From Nitratireductor pacificus pht-3B (GTDB lineage: Bacteria; Pseudomonadota; Alphaproteobacteria; Rhizobiales; Rhizobiaceae): a DNA stretch of 51,001 bases. Shown here piece after piece: positions 1-10,222 of the stretch. The stretch is taken from positions 1 to 51,001 of the forward strand of contig NZ_AMRM01000029.1 of NCBI RefSeq assembly GCF_000300335.1, in the 5' to 3' direction. Below the pieces are notes generated by a model that ran no database searches, had not been told where the DNA came from, and was given only the letters and a program-made list of their open reading frames with translations. A program made the translations under genes and the position numbers. The number at the start of each line of letters is the position of its first letter. Within the stretch, counting starts at the first letter, position 1.

Positions 1-776
1 TGGCGGGCGGCCGGCGCTGTCGATTCGGCGTTATCCTCTTCCTCGTCGGCTCCACCGCCGAAGAGAGCGGCCAGAAGGCCGCCGCCGCTGCGGCGATTGC
101 CGCTGTCGCTGGCGATCTGGACCGTGCCGCCGCTGCGCTTGCGGGACTCGTAGGAGGCGAGCGCCTGCTTGTAGCCGGGCAGCGGCTTGCCGTCGGTCGG
201 CACGTGAATGGTCTTGCCGTCCGGGAACAGGGCCATCAGTTCCTTGCGGCTCATGCGCGGCCAGTGGCGCACGCCGCCGACGTCGATGTGGATGAAGGGC
301 GAGCCGGAGCGCGGATAGTAGCCGACGCCGCCCGCCTCGTACTTGAGCGCGGCGGCACGCAGCCTGGAGAGCTTCACGCCCGGAATGTAGAAGTCGATCG
401 CCTTGCCGAGCATGTGCTGGCTCTTCTTGGCGACGCCGCTCGAGCGGCTGCGCAGCATCGAGTTGGTCTGCGGCGAACGGTAGGCGGAGACGACATGGAT
501 GTAGTCGCGCCCGCCGGCGGAGCGGTAGACCTCCCAGAGCAGATCGAGCAGCTGCGGGCTCATCTTCGTCGGCTCGTTGCGCCGCCAGTCGCGCAGGAAA
601 CGGTTCACCTCGTTGAGGCCGCTCTGAAGGTAACGGCCATTGCGCTTGTAGGTGATCTCGGCGCGTTCCTTGGTGTGGATGAAGTAGAGCTTCAGCGTGC
701 GCGTCTCGGCCTGGGCGGCCGGGGTCGCAGCGGCCAGGAAGCCAACTGCTATCATCATACCGGCTAGAAGCTTCAC
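1..776 (-). CDS. DUF882/YcbK-like M15 peptidase family protein, partial at the window edge
   Basis: The reading frame is open from a GTG at 776 to the left edge, so the C-terminus is missing. The product starts with a signal peptide: a basic residue, a hydrophobic run and an AQA-E cleavage site. It then shows the DUF882 (peptidase M15A, YcbK/MepK-like) pattern: SAYRSPQTN, SQHMLGKAIDFYIPG and PFIHIDVGGVRHW. These supply the His, Asp and His expected to bind zinc. The family acts on peptidoglycan in the periplasm or as lipid-linked endopeptidases; the exact bond cut cannot be told from sequence. A low-complexity Gly/Asp/Glu tail follows the domain. The start is uncertain: TTG at 794 (after GGATGG) and TTG at 830 are in frame, and no strong ribosome site precedes the GTG at 776. 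The gene probably has its own promoter in the 374-base gap upstream. Confidence 0.85.
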   Translation of the reverse strand, partial: MKLLAGMMIAVGFLAAATPAAQAETRTLKLYFIHTKERAEITYKRNGRYLQSGLNEVNRFLRDWRRNEPTKMSPQLLDLLWEVYRSAGGRDYIHVVSAYRSPQTNSMLRSRSSGVAKKSQHMLGKAIDFYIPGVKLSRLRAAALKYEAGGVGYYPRSGSPFIHIDVGGVRHWPRMSRKELMALFPDGKTIHVPTDGKPLPGYKQALASYESRKRSGGTVQIASDSGNRRSGGGLLAALFGGGADEEEDNAESTAPAAR

Positions 777-1150
777 CCATGCGAATGAAGCCAAGCGCCA
801 TCCAGAAACGTCAACGTCGTTTTGTGTCAAGATCCGTGGCCTTGCAGGCTGGTGTTTGTCCCCCGAGCCTGAAGCCCGGTAATTTTTCCCACCGTCCGAA
901 TATCCAATCTAATGGTTAACCCGGTCTTATTAAAGCAGGAATGCGCGAAGAGCGTGGCGAGATCGTGGCAAAATTCAACGAACGGCGCGATGGTGAATGC
1001 CAGGTTAACGCGCCGGCGGCTCCGATGCCGGTCGGATACCCCGAAAAACCGGCATGTTCAACCACCTGATCGACCAGAAGACTTTCCGGGCGAGCCGATC
1101 CGGCGGTCGGGCATTCTTGGAGTGACGTGCTGGATCGAAGTCTTTCCCGC
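777..1150. other. Non-coding gap upstream of the DUF882 gene
   Basis: No credible gene is seen here. The short open frames have no family resemblance and no ribosome sites. The gap lies between the 3' end of the response-regulator gene and the 5' end of the DUF882 gene, both on the minus strand, so it should hold the DUF882 promoter. It is less GC-rich around 885-960, where a CtrA-like box is described separately. Confidence 0.6.
899..930 (-). promoter_or_regulatory. Possible CtrA-type promoter for the DUF882 gene
   Basis: Read on the minus strand, 930-916 is ATAA-N7-TTAA, one mismatch from the TTAA-N7-TTAA CtrA box. It continues as TTAACCAT, the half-site reported for alphaproteobacterial CtrA. 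Eleven bases further on is GATATT (904-899), a reasonable -10. The same 11-base spacing is seen at 13811-13842 and 42146-42178. The assignment is inference. Confidence 0.35.
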
Positions 1151-2620
<1,470 letters not shown>

Positions 2621-2778
2621 GTCGCATTTATGCAATGGCGCTACGATATCCGGTGCTGTTGCGGTGATCGGACTGGAACAAAATGGCATAGGCTTCTAAA
2701 CAAGGGTTCAAGAATCCCGGTGAACGAAACCTTTCCTCGCCGCGGAAACCGACGGACCCTGCACAGACGAGGACCTTT

Positions 2779-4638
2779 ATGGCCCATATTCCAGGCACAG
2801 GCGCGCATCATGCGGCAACGGAGGCGGCGCTTGCCTCGGCGCCCGCCGAAACGGGGCTCGGCGACCTGCCCGAGTGGGACCTTTCCGACTTGTATCCGGC
2901 GCTCGACGCGCCCGAACTGGTGCGCGACCTCGACCGGGCCGCGGCAGAGGCCGCCGGGTTCGAAACCGCCTGGAAGGGGAAGCTCGCTGACGAGGCGGGC
3001 AAGGGTCCCTCCGGCCGTCTCGGCGAGGCGGTCGCCGCCTATGAGGCGCTCGAGGAACTGATGGGGCGGATCGTCTCCTATGCCGGCCTGCTCTATGCCG
3101 GCGACACGTCCGATCCGAAGCGCGCCAAGCTTTACGGCGATGTGCAGGAGAAGCTGACGGACGCCAGCGCCCACCTGATCTTTTTCACGCTGGAACTGAA
3201 CAAGATCGACGACGCGCTGATCGACGCGGCGCTCGCGGCGGATGCGACCCTTGCGCGCTACCGGCCCTGGGTGCTCGACATCCGGCGCGACAAGCCCTTC
3301 CAGCTCGAGGACAGGATCGAGCAGCTCTTCCACGAGAAGTCGGTGACCGGCCGCGGCGCCTGGAACCGGCTTTTCGACGAGACCATGACCAGCCTGCGCT
3401 TCACCGTCGATGGCGAGGAGCTGGCGCTGGAGCAGACGCTGAACCTCCTGCAGGATGCCGATGGCGAGAAGCGGCGCCGGGCCGCCGAAGCACTATCGGA
3501 GACCTTCCGCAACAATCTTCGCGTCTTCACGCTGATCACCAACACGCTTGCCAAGGACAAGGAAATCTCCGACCGCTGGCGTGGCTTCGACGACATCGCC
3601 GCGTCGCGGCATCTGGCGAACCGCGTCGAGCAGAAGGTGGTGGATGCGCTGGCGGCGGCCGTGCGCGAGGCCTATCCGTGCCTGTCGCACCGCTATTACG
3701 CGATGAAGGCGCGCTGGCTCGGCATGGAGCGGCTCAGTCACTGGGACCGCAACGCCCCGCTGCCCGAGACGCCGCAGGCGGTGATTGGCTGGGCGGAAGC
3801 CAGGAAGACGGTGCTCGACGCCTATAGCGGCTTCGCGCCGGAAATGGCCGAGATCGCCGACCGGTTCTTTACGCAGAACTGGATCGATGCGCCGGTCCGG
3901 CCCGGCAAGTCGCCCGGCGCCTTCGCGCATCCGACCGTGCCTTCGGCGCATCCTTATCTGCTGCTCAACTATCAGGGCAAGCCACGCGACGTGATGACGC
4001 TGGCGCACGAGATGGGGCACGGCATCCATCAGGTGCTGGCGGCGCGGCAGGGCGCGCTGATGGCGCCGACGCCTCTGACGCTCGCCGAGACCGCGTCCGT
4101 GTTCGGCGAGATGCTGACCTTCCAGTCGCTGCTCGCGCAGACGACCGAGCCGCGCGAGCGCAAGGCGATGCTGGCGCAGAAGGTCGAGGACATGCTGAAC
4201 ACGGTTGTTCGGCAGATCGCGTTCTACGAGTTCGAGCGCCGGGTGCACACGAAGCGGCGCAGCGACGGCGAACTCACCTCCGACCAGATCGGCGCGCTGT
4301 GGCTCGAAGTGCAGGCCGAATGCCTCGGCCCGGCAGTGCATCTGCGGGAGGGTTACGAGACCTTCTGGGCCTATATCCCGCATTTCATCCATTCGCCGTT
4401 CTACGTCTACGCTTATGCGTTCGGCGATTGCCTGGTCAATTCGCTGTTCGCGGTCTACCGGCAGGCGCCGGACGGTTTTCAGGACAAGTATTTCGCCATG
4501 CTGGAGGCGGGCGGCACGAAGCATCATTCCGAGCTTCTGCAACCCTTCGGCCTCGACGCCGCCGATCCGGACTTCTGGAGCAAGGGGCTTTCGGTGATCG
4601 AAGGCCTGATCGACGAGCTCGAGGCGCTCGACGGCTGA
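2779..4638 (+). CDS. pepF: Oligoendopeptidase F (M3 family zinc metallopeptidase)
   Basis: The 619-residue product matches the M3B (PepF) family in length and pattern. The zinc motif HEMGH (His410, Glu411, His414) lies in LAHEMGHGIHQ, and the third ligand Glu is expected in the following helix (TLAETASVFGEM). The N-terminal half is the helical oligopeptidase domain. The YVYAYAFGDCLV segment near the C-terminus is typical of the family. There is no signal peptide, so it should be cytoplasmic and degrade short peptides. The ATG at 2779 gives a normal N-terminus. pabB starts 22 bases after the stop, so the two are probably co-transcribed. Confidence 0.95.
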   Translation: MAHIPGTGAHHAATEAALASAPAETGLGDLPEWDLSDLYPALDAPELVRDLDRAAAEAAGFETAWKGKLADEAGKGPSGRLGEAVAAYEALEELMGRIVSYAGLLYAGDTSDPKRAKLYGDVQEKLTDASAHLIFFTLELNKIDDALIDAALAADATLARYRPWVLDIRRDKPFQLEDRIEQLFHEKSVTGRGAWNRLFDETMTSLRFTVDGEELALEQTLNLLQDADGEKRRRAAEALSETFRNNLRVFTLITNTLAKDKEISDRWRGFDDIAASRHLANRVEQKVVDALAAAVREAYPCLSHRYYAMKARWLGMERLSHWDRNAPLPETPQAVIGWAEARKTVLDAYSGFAPEMAEIADRFFTQNWIDAPVRPGKSPGAFAHPTVPSAHPYLLLNYQGKPRDVMTLAHEMGHGIHQVLAARQGALMAPTPLTLAETASVFGEMLTFQSLLAQTTEPRERKAMLAQKVEDMLNTVVRQIAFYEFERRVHTKRRSDGELTSDQIGALWLEVQAECLGPAVHLREGYETFWAYIPHFIHSPFYVYAYAFGDCLVNSLFAVYRQAPDGFQDKYFAMLEAGGTKHHSELLQPFGLDAADPDFWSKGLSVIEGLIDELEALDG

Positions 4639-4660
4639 TCGGAATCCCGGCGGCAGTCCC

Positions 4661-5806
4661 GTGCAGACGGATACCGAACCTTTCGTTCTGTTCCGCAATG
4701 ACGCGGATGGCACGGAGATGCTGTTCTCCGGGCCGCGCGCGCTGCTGGAGGCCTGGGATGGCGCGGCGTTCTTCTCCATGCTCGAAGTGGCGGAAGCGGC
4801 GCGCCGCGAGGGTTTCTGGGTCGCCGGTTATCTCTCCTACGAGGCGGGCTATCTGCTGGAGCCGAAGCTGGCGCCGCTCCTGCCGGCGAAGCGGCGGGGG
4901 CCGCTGCTGCGGTTCGGCGTGTTCGATCCGCCAGCCGAACGGCCGGCCGCCGAACTGGACGGCGGCGGGCAGGCGGGGCTTTTCGATGTCCGGCCGCTCT
5001 GGCGGGCCGAGGATTACCGCCCGCGGTTCGAACGGCTCCACGCGCATCTCATGGTCGGCGACTGCTATCAGGCCAATCTGACCTTCCCGATCTCCGCGCG
5101 CTGGCGCGGCACGCCGGCGGCGCTCTTCGACGCGCTCGGCGGGCAACAGCCGGTGCGGCACGGCGCGCTGGTCGATCTCGGCTGGCCGGTCATCGTTTCG
5201 CGATCACCGGAACTGTTCTTCGAGGTCTCGGACGACGGGTGGATCGACACTTTGCCGATGAAGGGCACCGCGCCGCGCGGCGCGACGCCCGCCGAGGATG
5301 CGGCGCTGAAGGAATTTCTGCGCAACGACCCGAAGAACCAGGCGGAAAACCGCATGATCGTCGATCTGCTGCGCAACGACATTTCGCGCCTCTGCGTGGT
5401 CGGGACGCTCGACGTGCCGCAGCTCTTTCACGTTGAGACCTATCCGACGGTCCACCAGATGGTCAGCCGCGTGCGCGCCCGCCTCTCGGGCAGCCCCGGC
5501 CTGCGGGACATCTTCTCCGCGCTCTTCCCCTGCGGTTCGGTGACCGGAGCGCCCAAGATCCGGGCGATGGAGATCCTGCGCGACCTGGAGGATGCGCCGC
5601 GCGAGGCCTATTGCGGGGCGATCGGCTGGGCGGCGCCCGATGGTCGGATGCGCTTCAATGTGGCGATCCGCACGGTTTCGCTCTTTCCCGACGGGGAGGC
5701 CGTCTTCAATGTCGGGGGAGGTGTGGTCTACGATTCGACCGCCGAAAGCGAATATGAAGAAGCGCTTCTGAAGGCGCGCTTCGCCGGGATGCCGCAAGCG
5801 CGCTGA
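4661..5806 (+). CDS. pabB: Aminodeoxychorismate synthase component I
   Basis: The 381 residues form a chorismate-binding domain: SPELFFEV, PMKGTAPRG (the lysine loop that marks PabB rather than TrpE), NRMIVDLLRND and CGSVTGAPKIRAMEI. The enzyme converts chorismate and ammonia to 4-amino-4-deoxychorismate, the first step to p-aminobenzoate and folate. It is a stand-alone component I: no glutamine amidotransferase and no fused PabC lyase domain is present, and neither partner is encoded next to it. The start is GTG at 4661. It is shorter at the N-terminus than E. coli PabB (about 450 residues), as is common for alphaproteobacterial forms. Confidence 0.93.
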   Translation: MQTDTEPFVLFRNDADGTEMLFSGPRALLEAWDGAAFFSMLEVAEAARREGFWVAGYLSYEAGYLLEPKLAPLLPAKRRGPLLRFGVFDPPAERPAAELDGGGQAGLFDVRPLWRAEDYRPRFERLHAHLMVGDCYQANLTFPISARWRGTPAALFDALGGQQPVRHGALVDLGWPVIVSRSPELFFEVSDDGWIDTLPMKGTAPRGATPAEDAALKEFLRNDPKNQAENRMIVDLLRNDISRLCVVGTLDVPQLFHVETYPTVHQMVSRVRARLSGSPGLRDIFSALFPCGSVTGAPKIRAMEILRDLEDAPREAYCGAIGWAAPDGRMRFNVAIRTVSLFPDGEAVFNVGGGVVYDSTAESEYEEALLKARFAGMPQAR

Positions 5807-5836
5807 CCGCTCGTCCAACCAGAAAAGAGAACGCGG

Positions 5837-6121
5837 ATGTATGTCGTTTCACTGAGTTACATCGTTCCTCTCGAGGAGGTCGAACCGCATGTTCCGGCCC
5901 ATATGGCGTGGCTCGAACAAAGCTACGAGGCGGGCATCTTCCTCGCCTCGGGCCGCAAGGTTCCGCGCACGGGCGGCGTCATTCTGGCGCAGGGCGAGCG
6001 TGCCGCCCTCGAACGATGCCTTCGCGAAGATCCGTTCGCAGTCCACAATCTCGCCGCCTACGAGATCACTGAATTCGTCGCCTCGAAGACCGTTCCGGGG
6101 CTGGACGCGCTCAAGGAGTGA
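5837..6121 (+). CDS. YciI family protein
   Basis: The 94-residue protein matches the YCII-related fold (ferredoxin-like): a strand start MYVVSLSYIVP, a conserved His in the first helix (HMAWLEQSYEAG), then a glycine-rich turn (TGGVILA) and DPF before the last helix. Proteins of this family are small dimers of mostly unknown function, and a few have hydrolase or dehalogenase-like activity. A purine-rich ribosome site (AAAAGAGAA) precedes the ATG. It lies 30 bases after pabB and may be the last gene of the pepF-pabB unit. No specific substrate can be assigned. Confidence 0.85.
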   Translation: MYVVSLSYIVPLEEVEPHVPAHMAWLEQSYEAGIFLASGRKVPRTGGVILAQGERAALERCLREDPFAVHNLAAYEITEFVASKTVPGLDALKE

Positions 6122-6215
6122 CAAGCTCTGTCGTCCGGCGGCAGAGGTTTGCGCTTTATTGTGACATCGTTCTGTGTTTTGAGGCTCAGGACCGTTGTTA
6201 TAGGAAAGGCGCGTA

Positions 6216-7661
6216 ATGGCTGCGAAAGACTGGCCCATCCATGGCGAAATCACCGGTCCGATCGTCATGATCGGATTTGGCTCCATCGGCCGCGGCACGC
6301 TGCCGCTCATCGAGCGCCACCTGAAGTTCGACAAGGCGCGCATGGTCGTCATCGATCCGGTCGACACGGACCGCAAGCTGCTCGACGAGCGGGGCATCCG
6401 CTACGTCCAGGCGCATGTCACCAAGGACAATTACAAGGACCTCCTGAAGCCGCTCCTGACCGAGGGCAAGGGCCAGGGCTTCTGCGTCAACCTGTCGGTC
6501 GACACGTCGTCGCTCGATCTCATCAAGCTGTGCCGCAAGCTCGGCGTCCTTTATGTCGATACGGTGGTCGAGCCATGGCTCGGCTTCTATTTCGACGACA
6601 AGGCCGACAATGCGTCGCGCACCAATTACGCGCTGCGCGAGACGGTGCGGCAGGAGAAGGCGAAAAACCCCGGCGGCACGACCGCGGTCTCCACCTGCGG
6701 CGCCAATCCCGGTATGGTCTCCTGGTTCGTCAAACGCGGCCTGGTCAATCTGGCGAACGACCTGAAGCTCGACTTCGAGGAACCCGGCCCCGACGACCGC
6801 GAAGGCTGGGCCAGGCTGATGAAGAAATGCGGCGTGAAGGGCATTCACATCGCCGAGCGCGACACGCAGCGCACCAAGAAGCCGAAGCCGATGAACGTGT
6901 TCTGGAACACGTGGTCGGTCGAGGGCTTCATCGCCGAGGGTCTGCAGCCGGCCGAACTCGGCTGGGGTACCCACGAAAACTGGATGCCGAAGAACGCCCG
7001 CAAGCAGAAGAAGGGCCACAAGGCCGCGATCTATTTGGAGCAGCCCGGCGGCAACACGCGCGTGCGCAGCTGGTGCCCGACGCCCGGCCCGCAATACGGA
7101 CTGCTGGTCACCCACAACGAGGCGATTTCCATCGCCGACTACTTCACGGTGCGCGACAAGAAGGGCAAGCTCAGCTACCGGCCGACCTGCCACTACGCCT
7201 ATCATCCGTGCAATGACGCGGTGCTGTCGCTCAACGAGATGTTCGGCGCGGCCGGCAAGGCGCAGCCGGTGCAGCACGTGCTCGATGAGACCGAGCTGGT
7301 GGACGGCATCGACGAGCTGGGCGTTCTCCTCTATGGCCACGAGAAGAACGCCTACTGGTACGGTTCGCAGCTTTCGCTGGAGGAGGCGCGGACGCTGGCG
7401 CCCTACCAGAACGCGACGGGCCTGCAGGTGACCTCGGCCGTTCTGGCCGGCATGGTCTGGGCGCTGGAAAACCCGGAAGCGGGCATCGTCGAGGCCGACG
7501 AGGTCGATTACCGCCGCTGCCTGGAGGTTCAGATGCCCTATCTCGGACCCGTCAAGGGTTACTATACGGACTGGACGCCGCTCGACGGGCGCCCCGGTCT
7601 CTTCCCGGAGGATATCGACGAAAGCGACCCGTGGCAGTTCCGCAACATTCTCGTGCGTTAG
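6216..7661 (+). CDS. hss: Homospermidine synthase
   Basis: The 481-residue product is a bacterial homospermidine synthase of the saccharopine-dehydrogenase-like fold. The Rossmann loop GFGSIGRG is at 20-27, followed by IDPVDTD for the nicotinamide nucleotide, then the family-typical DTVVEPWLGFY and STCGANPGMVSWFVK. The enzyme uses NAD+ to join the aminobutyl group of one putrescine to a second putrescine, releasing ammonia and giving sym-homospermidine, the main triamine of many rhizobia. The length and the C-terminal block (YLGPVKGYYTDWTPL) are normal. A separate promoter in the 94 bases upstream is likely. The decarboxylase at 19766 would supply its substrate. Confidence 0.95.
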   Translation: MAAKDWPIHGEITGPIVMIGFGSIGRGTLPLIERHLKFDKARMVVIDPVDTDRKLLDERGIRYVQAHVTKDNYKDLLKPLLTEGKGQGFCVNLSVDTSSLDLIKLCRKLGVLYVDTVVEPWLGFYFDDKADNASRTNYALRETVRQEKAKNPGGTTAVSTCGANPGMVSWFVKRGLVNLANDLKLDFEEPGPDDREGWARLMKKCGVKGIHIAERDTQRTKKPKPMNVFWNTWSVEGFIAEGLQPAELGWGTHENWMPKNARKQKKGHKAAIYLEQPGGNTRVRSWCPTPGPQYGLLVTHNEAISIADYFTVRDKKGKLSYRPTCHYAYHPCNDAVLSLNEMFGAAGKAQPVQHVLDETELVDGIDELGVLLYGHEKNAYWYGSQLSLEEARTLAPYQNATGLQVTSAVLAGMVWALENPEAGIVEADEVDYRRCLEVQMPYLGPVKGYYTDWTPLDGRPGLFPEDIDESDPWQFRNILVR

Positions 7662-7707
7662 GGCCCGCGCGCTGTCGCGTTCTTGCATTGGCTCCAAAAT
7701 CGAGCGA

Positions 7708-7737
7708 TTGAAACAGTGTTCGATTGTATTGTTATGC
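7708..7737 (+). promoter_or_regulatory. Possible sigma-70 promoter upstream of the Omp10-like gene
   Basis: TTGAAA at 7708-7713 and TTATGC at 7732-7737 are 18 bases apart, with the gene starting 66 bases further on. The stretch is AT-rich for this genome. A match of this quality can occur by chance. Confidence 0.3.
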
Positions 7738-7802
7738 GCGCAGCATGACTTCGAAATGCGGTGCGCTGCCGGTCTTCCGGCGCGCGATTGGAGGTCGATA
7801 GG

Positions 7803-8183
7803 ATGAAGGCACGTAACCTTTTCACGCTGGGCGCCGTGGCCGCGGCTCTGGCCGTGGCAGGCTGTCAGACCGATTTTCCCGACGGCGGCCGGCAGGTCGT
7901 CCGGCAGACGGGCGTCGAGGGGCAGTGGATGGGCACGGACGGCGTTGCCGTTTCGACCCTGCAGAGCGGCCGTTTCAGTTCGCGCTCGCTGCAGACCGGC
8001 GAAACGCTGACGGAAGGCTCCTACACGCACCGCGACCAGCGGACGATCGACCTGTCCTTCTATTCGCTGAAGAGCCAGCAGAACACGTCGGCGACCTGCC
8101 TTCTGGCAAACACCAGCCAGATGAACTGCACGCTCGCCAACGGCACCAATTTCGTGCTCACGCGCAGCGCCGGCGTTTCCTGA
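7803..8183 (+). CDS. omp10: Omp10-like outer membrane lipoprotein
   Basis: The 126-residue product begins with a lipoprotein signal (basic MKARN, hydrophobic stretch, lipobox VAGC) and should be lipidated at the Cys in AGCQTDF. The mature part resembles Brucella Omp10: GVEGQW near its start, a LTEGSYTHRD-like strand, then a pair of cysteines (ATCLLANTSQMNC) and FVLTRSAG at the end. Brucella Omp10 is a surface-exposed lipoprotein of unknown mechanism that is linked to virulence. The ATG at 7803 has a strong ribosome site (GGAGG). Identification rests on pattern similarity recalled from the Brucella protein. Confidence 0.8.
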   Translation: MKARNLFTLGAVAAALAVAGCQTDFPDGGRQVVRQTGVEGQWMGTDGVAVSTLQSGRFSSRSLQTGETLTEGSYTHRDQRTIDLSFYSLKSQQNTSATCLLANTSQMNCTLANGTNFVLTRSAGVS

Positions 8184-8213
8184 CCGGGCATTCGTGAGGC
8201 CGGAGCGCCAGGG

Positions 8214-8894
8214 ATGCTGATCGCCCTTGCCGGCCTTGCGCTTCTTGCCGCCATCGTCCTGCCGCAGCTTCTCGTGCGGCTGACATTCTCACGCCACGCC
8301 GCTGACCGGCCGGACATACCCGGCACGGGCGGCGAGCTGGCGCGCCATCTCCTCGACAGTTTCGGCCTGGGTCATGTGCGTGTCGAGGTCACGGACCGCG
8401 GCGATCACTACGACCCCCGCGATAAGGCGGTGCGCCTCGGCGAGCGCAATCTCAACGGCCGCTCCCTGACGGCGGTGGCCGTTGCCGCGCACGAGGTCTC
8501 GCATGCCCTGCAGGACGACCGGGGCGAGCGTTCGTTCACGCTCTGGCAAAGGCTGGCGGCGCTCGCCGCCCAGACGGACCGCATCGCCGGACTGTTCTTC
8601 ATCGCCGCTCCGATCCTCGCCATCTTCGCCCGGACGCCGATGGCGCTGATCGCGCTCGTCCTGGTCGGCGTGGCGCTTCTGGCCGTTCGCGTCGTGGTGA
8701 CGCTTGTCACCCTGCCGATCGAATTCGACGCCAGCTTCGGCAAGGCGCTGCCCATTCTCGAAGAAGGGAACTATGTCGCCCGGGCGGACCTGCCGGCAGT
8801 GCGCTCGGTCCTACGCGCGGCGGCGCTGACCTATCTCGCTGCGGCCCTCATTTCGCTCGTCAACCTTGCCCGATGGGTGCGATTGCTGCGATAA
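8214..8894 (+). CDS. YugP-type membrane zinc metallopeptidase
   Basis: The 226-residue product has an N-terminal membrane segment, the zinc motif HEVSH in VAAHEVSHALQ, two central hydrophobic segments, LPIEFDAS as the usual downstream acidic motif, and a C-terminal hydrophobic helix. This is the pattern of the Zn_peptidase_2 (YugP) family. It should be an inner-membrane protease; substrates are unknown. The ATG at 8214 is preceded by a purine-rich AGGCCGGAG. The CoA-ligase-like gene follows after 26 bases, so the two may share a transcript. Confidence 0.88.
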   Translation: MLIALAGLALLAAIVLPQLLVRLTFSRHAADRPDIPGTGGELARHLLDSFGLGHVRVEVTDRGDHYDPRDKAVRLGERNLNGRSLTAVAVAAHEVSHALQDDRGERSFTLWQRLAALAAQTDRIAGLFFIAAPILAIFARTPMALIALVLVGVALLAVRVVVTLVTLPIEFDASFGKALPILEEGNYVARADLPAVRSVLRAAALTYLAAALISLVNLARWVRLLR

Positions 8895-8920
8895 ACCTGC
8901 AAAAAACTCTGGGAGGAGCA

Positions 8921-10174
8921 ATGGCACCGCATTTCGATGCGCTGGAAATCCGCGATCCGGCGGAGCGCGAGCGCGAACTCTTCGACCGGTTGCCAGGCTT
9001 TCTGGAGGAAGCCGTCGCCAGGGCCGACGGACTGGCCGAATGGCTCGCCGGCATTGATCTCCAGGCCGTTACCGGCCGTGAAAAGCTGGCCGCCCTGCCG
9101 GTGCTGCGCAAGCCCGACCTGCTGGAGCGCCAGGTGGCGCGCCCACCCTTCGGCGGTTTCGTCAATCCCGATGCGCTGGAGGGCGCGAGGGTGTTCATGT
9201 CGCCGGGACCGATCTGGGAGGTCCAGGGGGCGGGCGCCGATCCTTGGCAGGCGGCACGCGCCTTCTTCGCCGCCGGCGTGCGGCCCGGCGCAAGGGTGCA
9301 CAATGCGTTCTCCTATCACATGACGCCGGGCGGGTTCGTGCTCGATACGGGTGCAAGGGCGCTCGGCTGCACGGTCTTTCCTGCCGGCACGGGCAACACC
9401 GACATGCAGGTCGAGGCGGCAGCGGCGCTGCGGCCGGATGTCTATGCCGGCACGCCGGACTTCCTCAAGGTCATGCTCGACCGGGCAGAGCAGGCGGGCC
9501 GGGACCTGTCGTCCTTCCGGACGGGCCTTGTCTCCGGCGGCGCGCTGTTTCCCTCCCTGCGCGAGGAATACCGGGCGCGCGGCGTCAGGGTGCTCCAGTG
9601 CTATGCGACCGCCGAGTTCGGCGTCATCGCCTACGAGACGGCTGACCGCGACGGCGATCCATTGCCGGGTATGGTGGTCAACGAGAACCTGATCGTCGAG
9701 ATCGTGCGTCCGGGAACCGGGGATCCAGTGCCGGAGGGGGAGGTGGGCGAGCTGGTGGTCACCTGCCTCAACCCGGCCTATCCGCTGGTGCGGCTCGGCA
9801 CCGGGGATCTGTCGGCGGTCCTGCCGGGGCAGAGCCCCTGCGGCCGCACCAACATGCGCATCAAGGGCTGGATGGGACGGGCCGACCAGCGCACCAAGGT
9901 CAAAGGCATGTTCGTCGATCCGAAGCAGATCGCCGAACTGGCGAAGCGCCACGCCGCGATCGACCGGGCGCGGCTGGTGGTGACGCGCGAGGGCGCGGGC
10001 GACGCGATGGCCCTGCATGTGGAGCCGACCGAGGAGGGAACGCTCGATCTGGCCGCGGTGGAAGCCAGCCTGCGCGAGATCACCAAGGTCGGCGGGCGCG
10101 TGCATCTGGCAGCCCCGGGCTCCCTTCCCCGGGACGGCAAGGTGATCGCCGACGAGCGCGACTATTCCGACTAA
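8921..10174 (+). CDS. Phenylacetate-CoA ligase family protein (AMP-binding)
   Basis: The 417-residue protein belongs to the adenylate-forming superfamily, closest to the PaaK branch. It has YATAEFG (adenine/acyl motif A5), RLGTGDLSAV (A7), GRADQRTKVKGMFV (A8) and a C-terminal RDGKVI lysine (A10). The usual Ser/Thr/Gly-rich P-loop (A3) is not present; the corresponding place reads SPGPIWEVQG. The enzyme should activate a carboxylic acid with ATP and CoA, but the substrate cannot be read from sequence. The ATG at 8921 follows GGGAGGAGC. A clear terminator follows the gene, so the TRAP genes are a separate unit, though proximity suggests a shared organic-acid theme. Confidence 0.82.
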   Translation: MAPHFDALEIRDPAERERELFDRLPGFLEEAVARADGLAEWLAGIDLQAVTGREKLAALPVLRKPDLLERQVARPPFGGFVNPDALEGARVFMSPGPIWEVQGAGADPWQAARAFFAAGVRPGARVHNAFSYHMTPGGFVLDTGARALGCTVFPAGTGNTDMQVEAAAALRPDVYAGTPDFLKVMLDRAEQAGRDLSSFRTGLVSGGALFPSLREEYRARGVRVLQCYATAEFGVIAYETADRDGDPLPGMVVNENLIVEIVRPGTGDPVPEGEVGELVVTCLNPAYPLVRLGTGDLSAVLPGQSPCGRTNMRIKGWMGRADQRTKVKGMFVDPKQIAELAKRHAAIDRARLVVTREGAGDAMALHVEPTEEGTLDLAAVEASLREITKVGGRVHLAAPGSLPRDGKVIADERDYSD

Positions 10175-10185
10175 AGCATAAGATG

Positions 10186-10222
10186 CAAAAAGGCGGAGCG
10201 AATCCCGCTCCGCTTGATTTCG
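10186..10222 (+). terminator. Rho-independent terminator after the CoA-ligase-like gene
   Basis: A perfect 8-bp GC stem (10193-10200 with 10206-10213) has a 5-base loop, an A-run before it and TTGATTT after it. It begins 12 bases after the stop codon. Confidence 0.75.

Noticed and set aside
31-801. A 256-codon minus-strand frame at the left end
   Set aside because: The product is Arg/Pro-rich without domains; a frame one base over encodes a clear DUF882 protein.
2676-2692. A sigma-54-like sequence (TGGAAC...GGCAT) between the response-regulator gene and pepF
   Set aside because: The spacing between GG and GC is again one base short and the -24 element is imperfect.
6198-8030. A 610-codon open frame on the minus strand opposite hss and the Omp10-like gene
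   Set aside because: It is a shadow of strong codon bias in hss: the plus-strand product is a full known enzyme, and the antisense product is Arg/Ala/Leu-rich with no family pattern.
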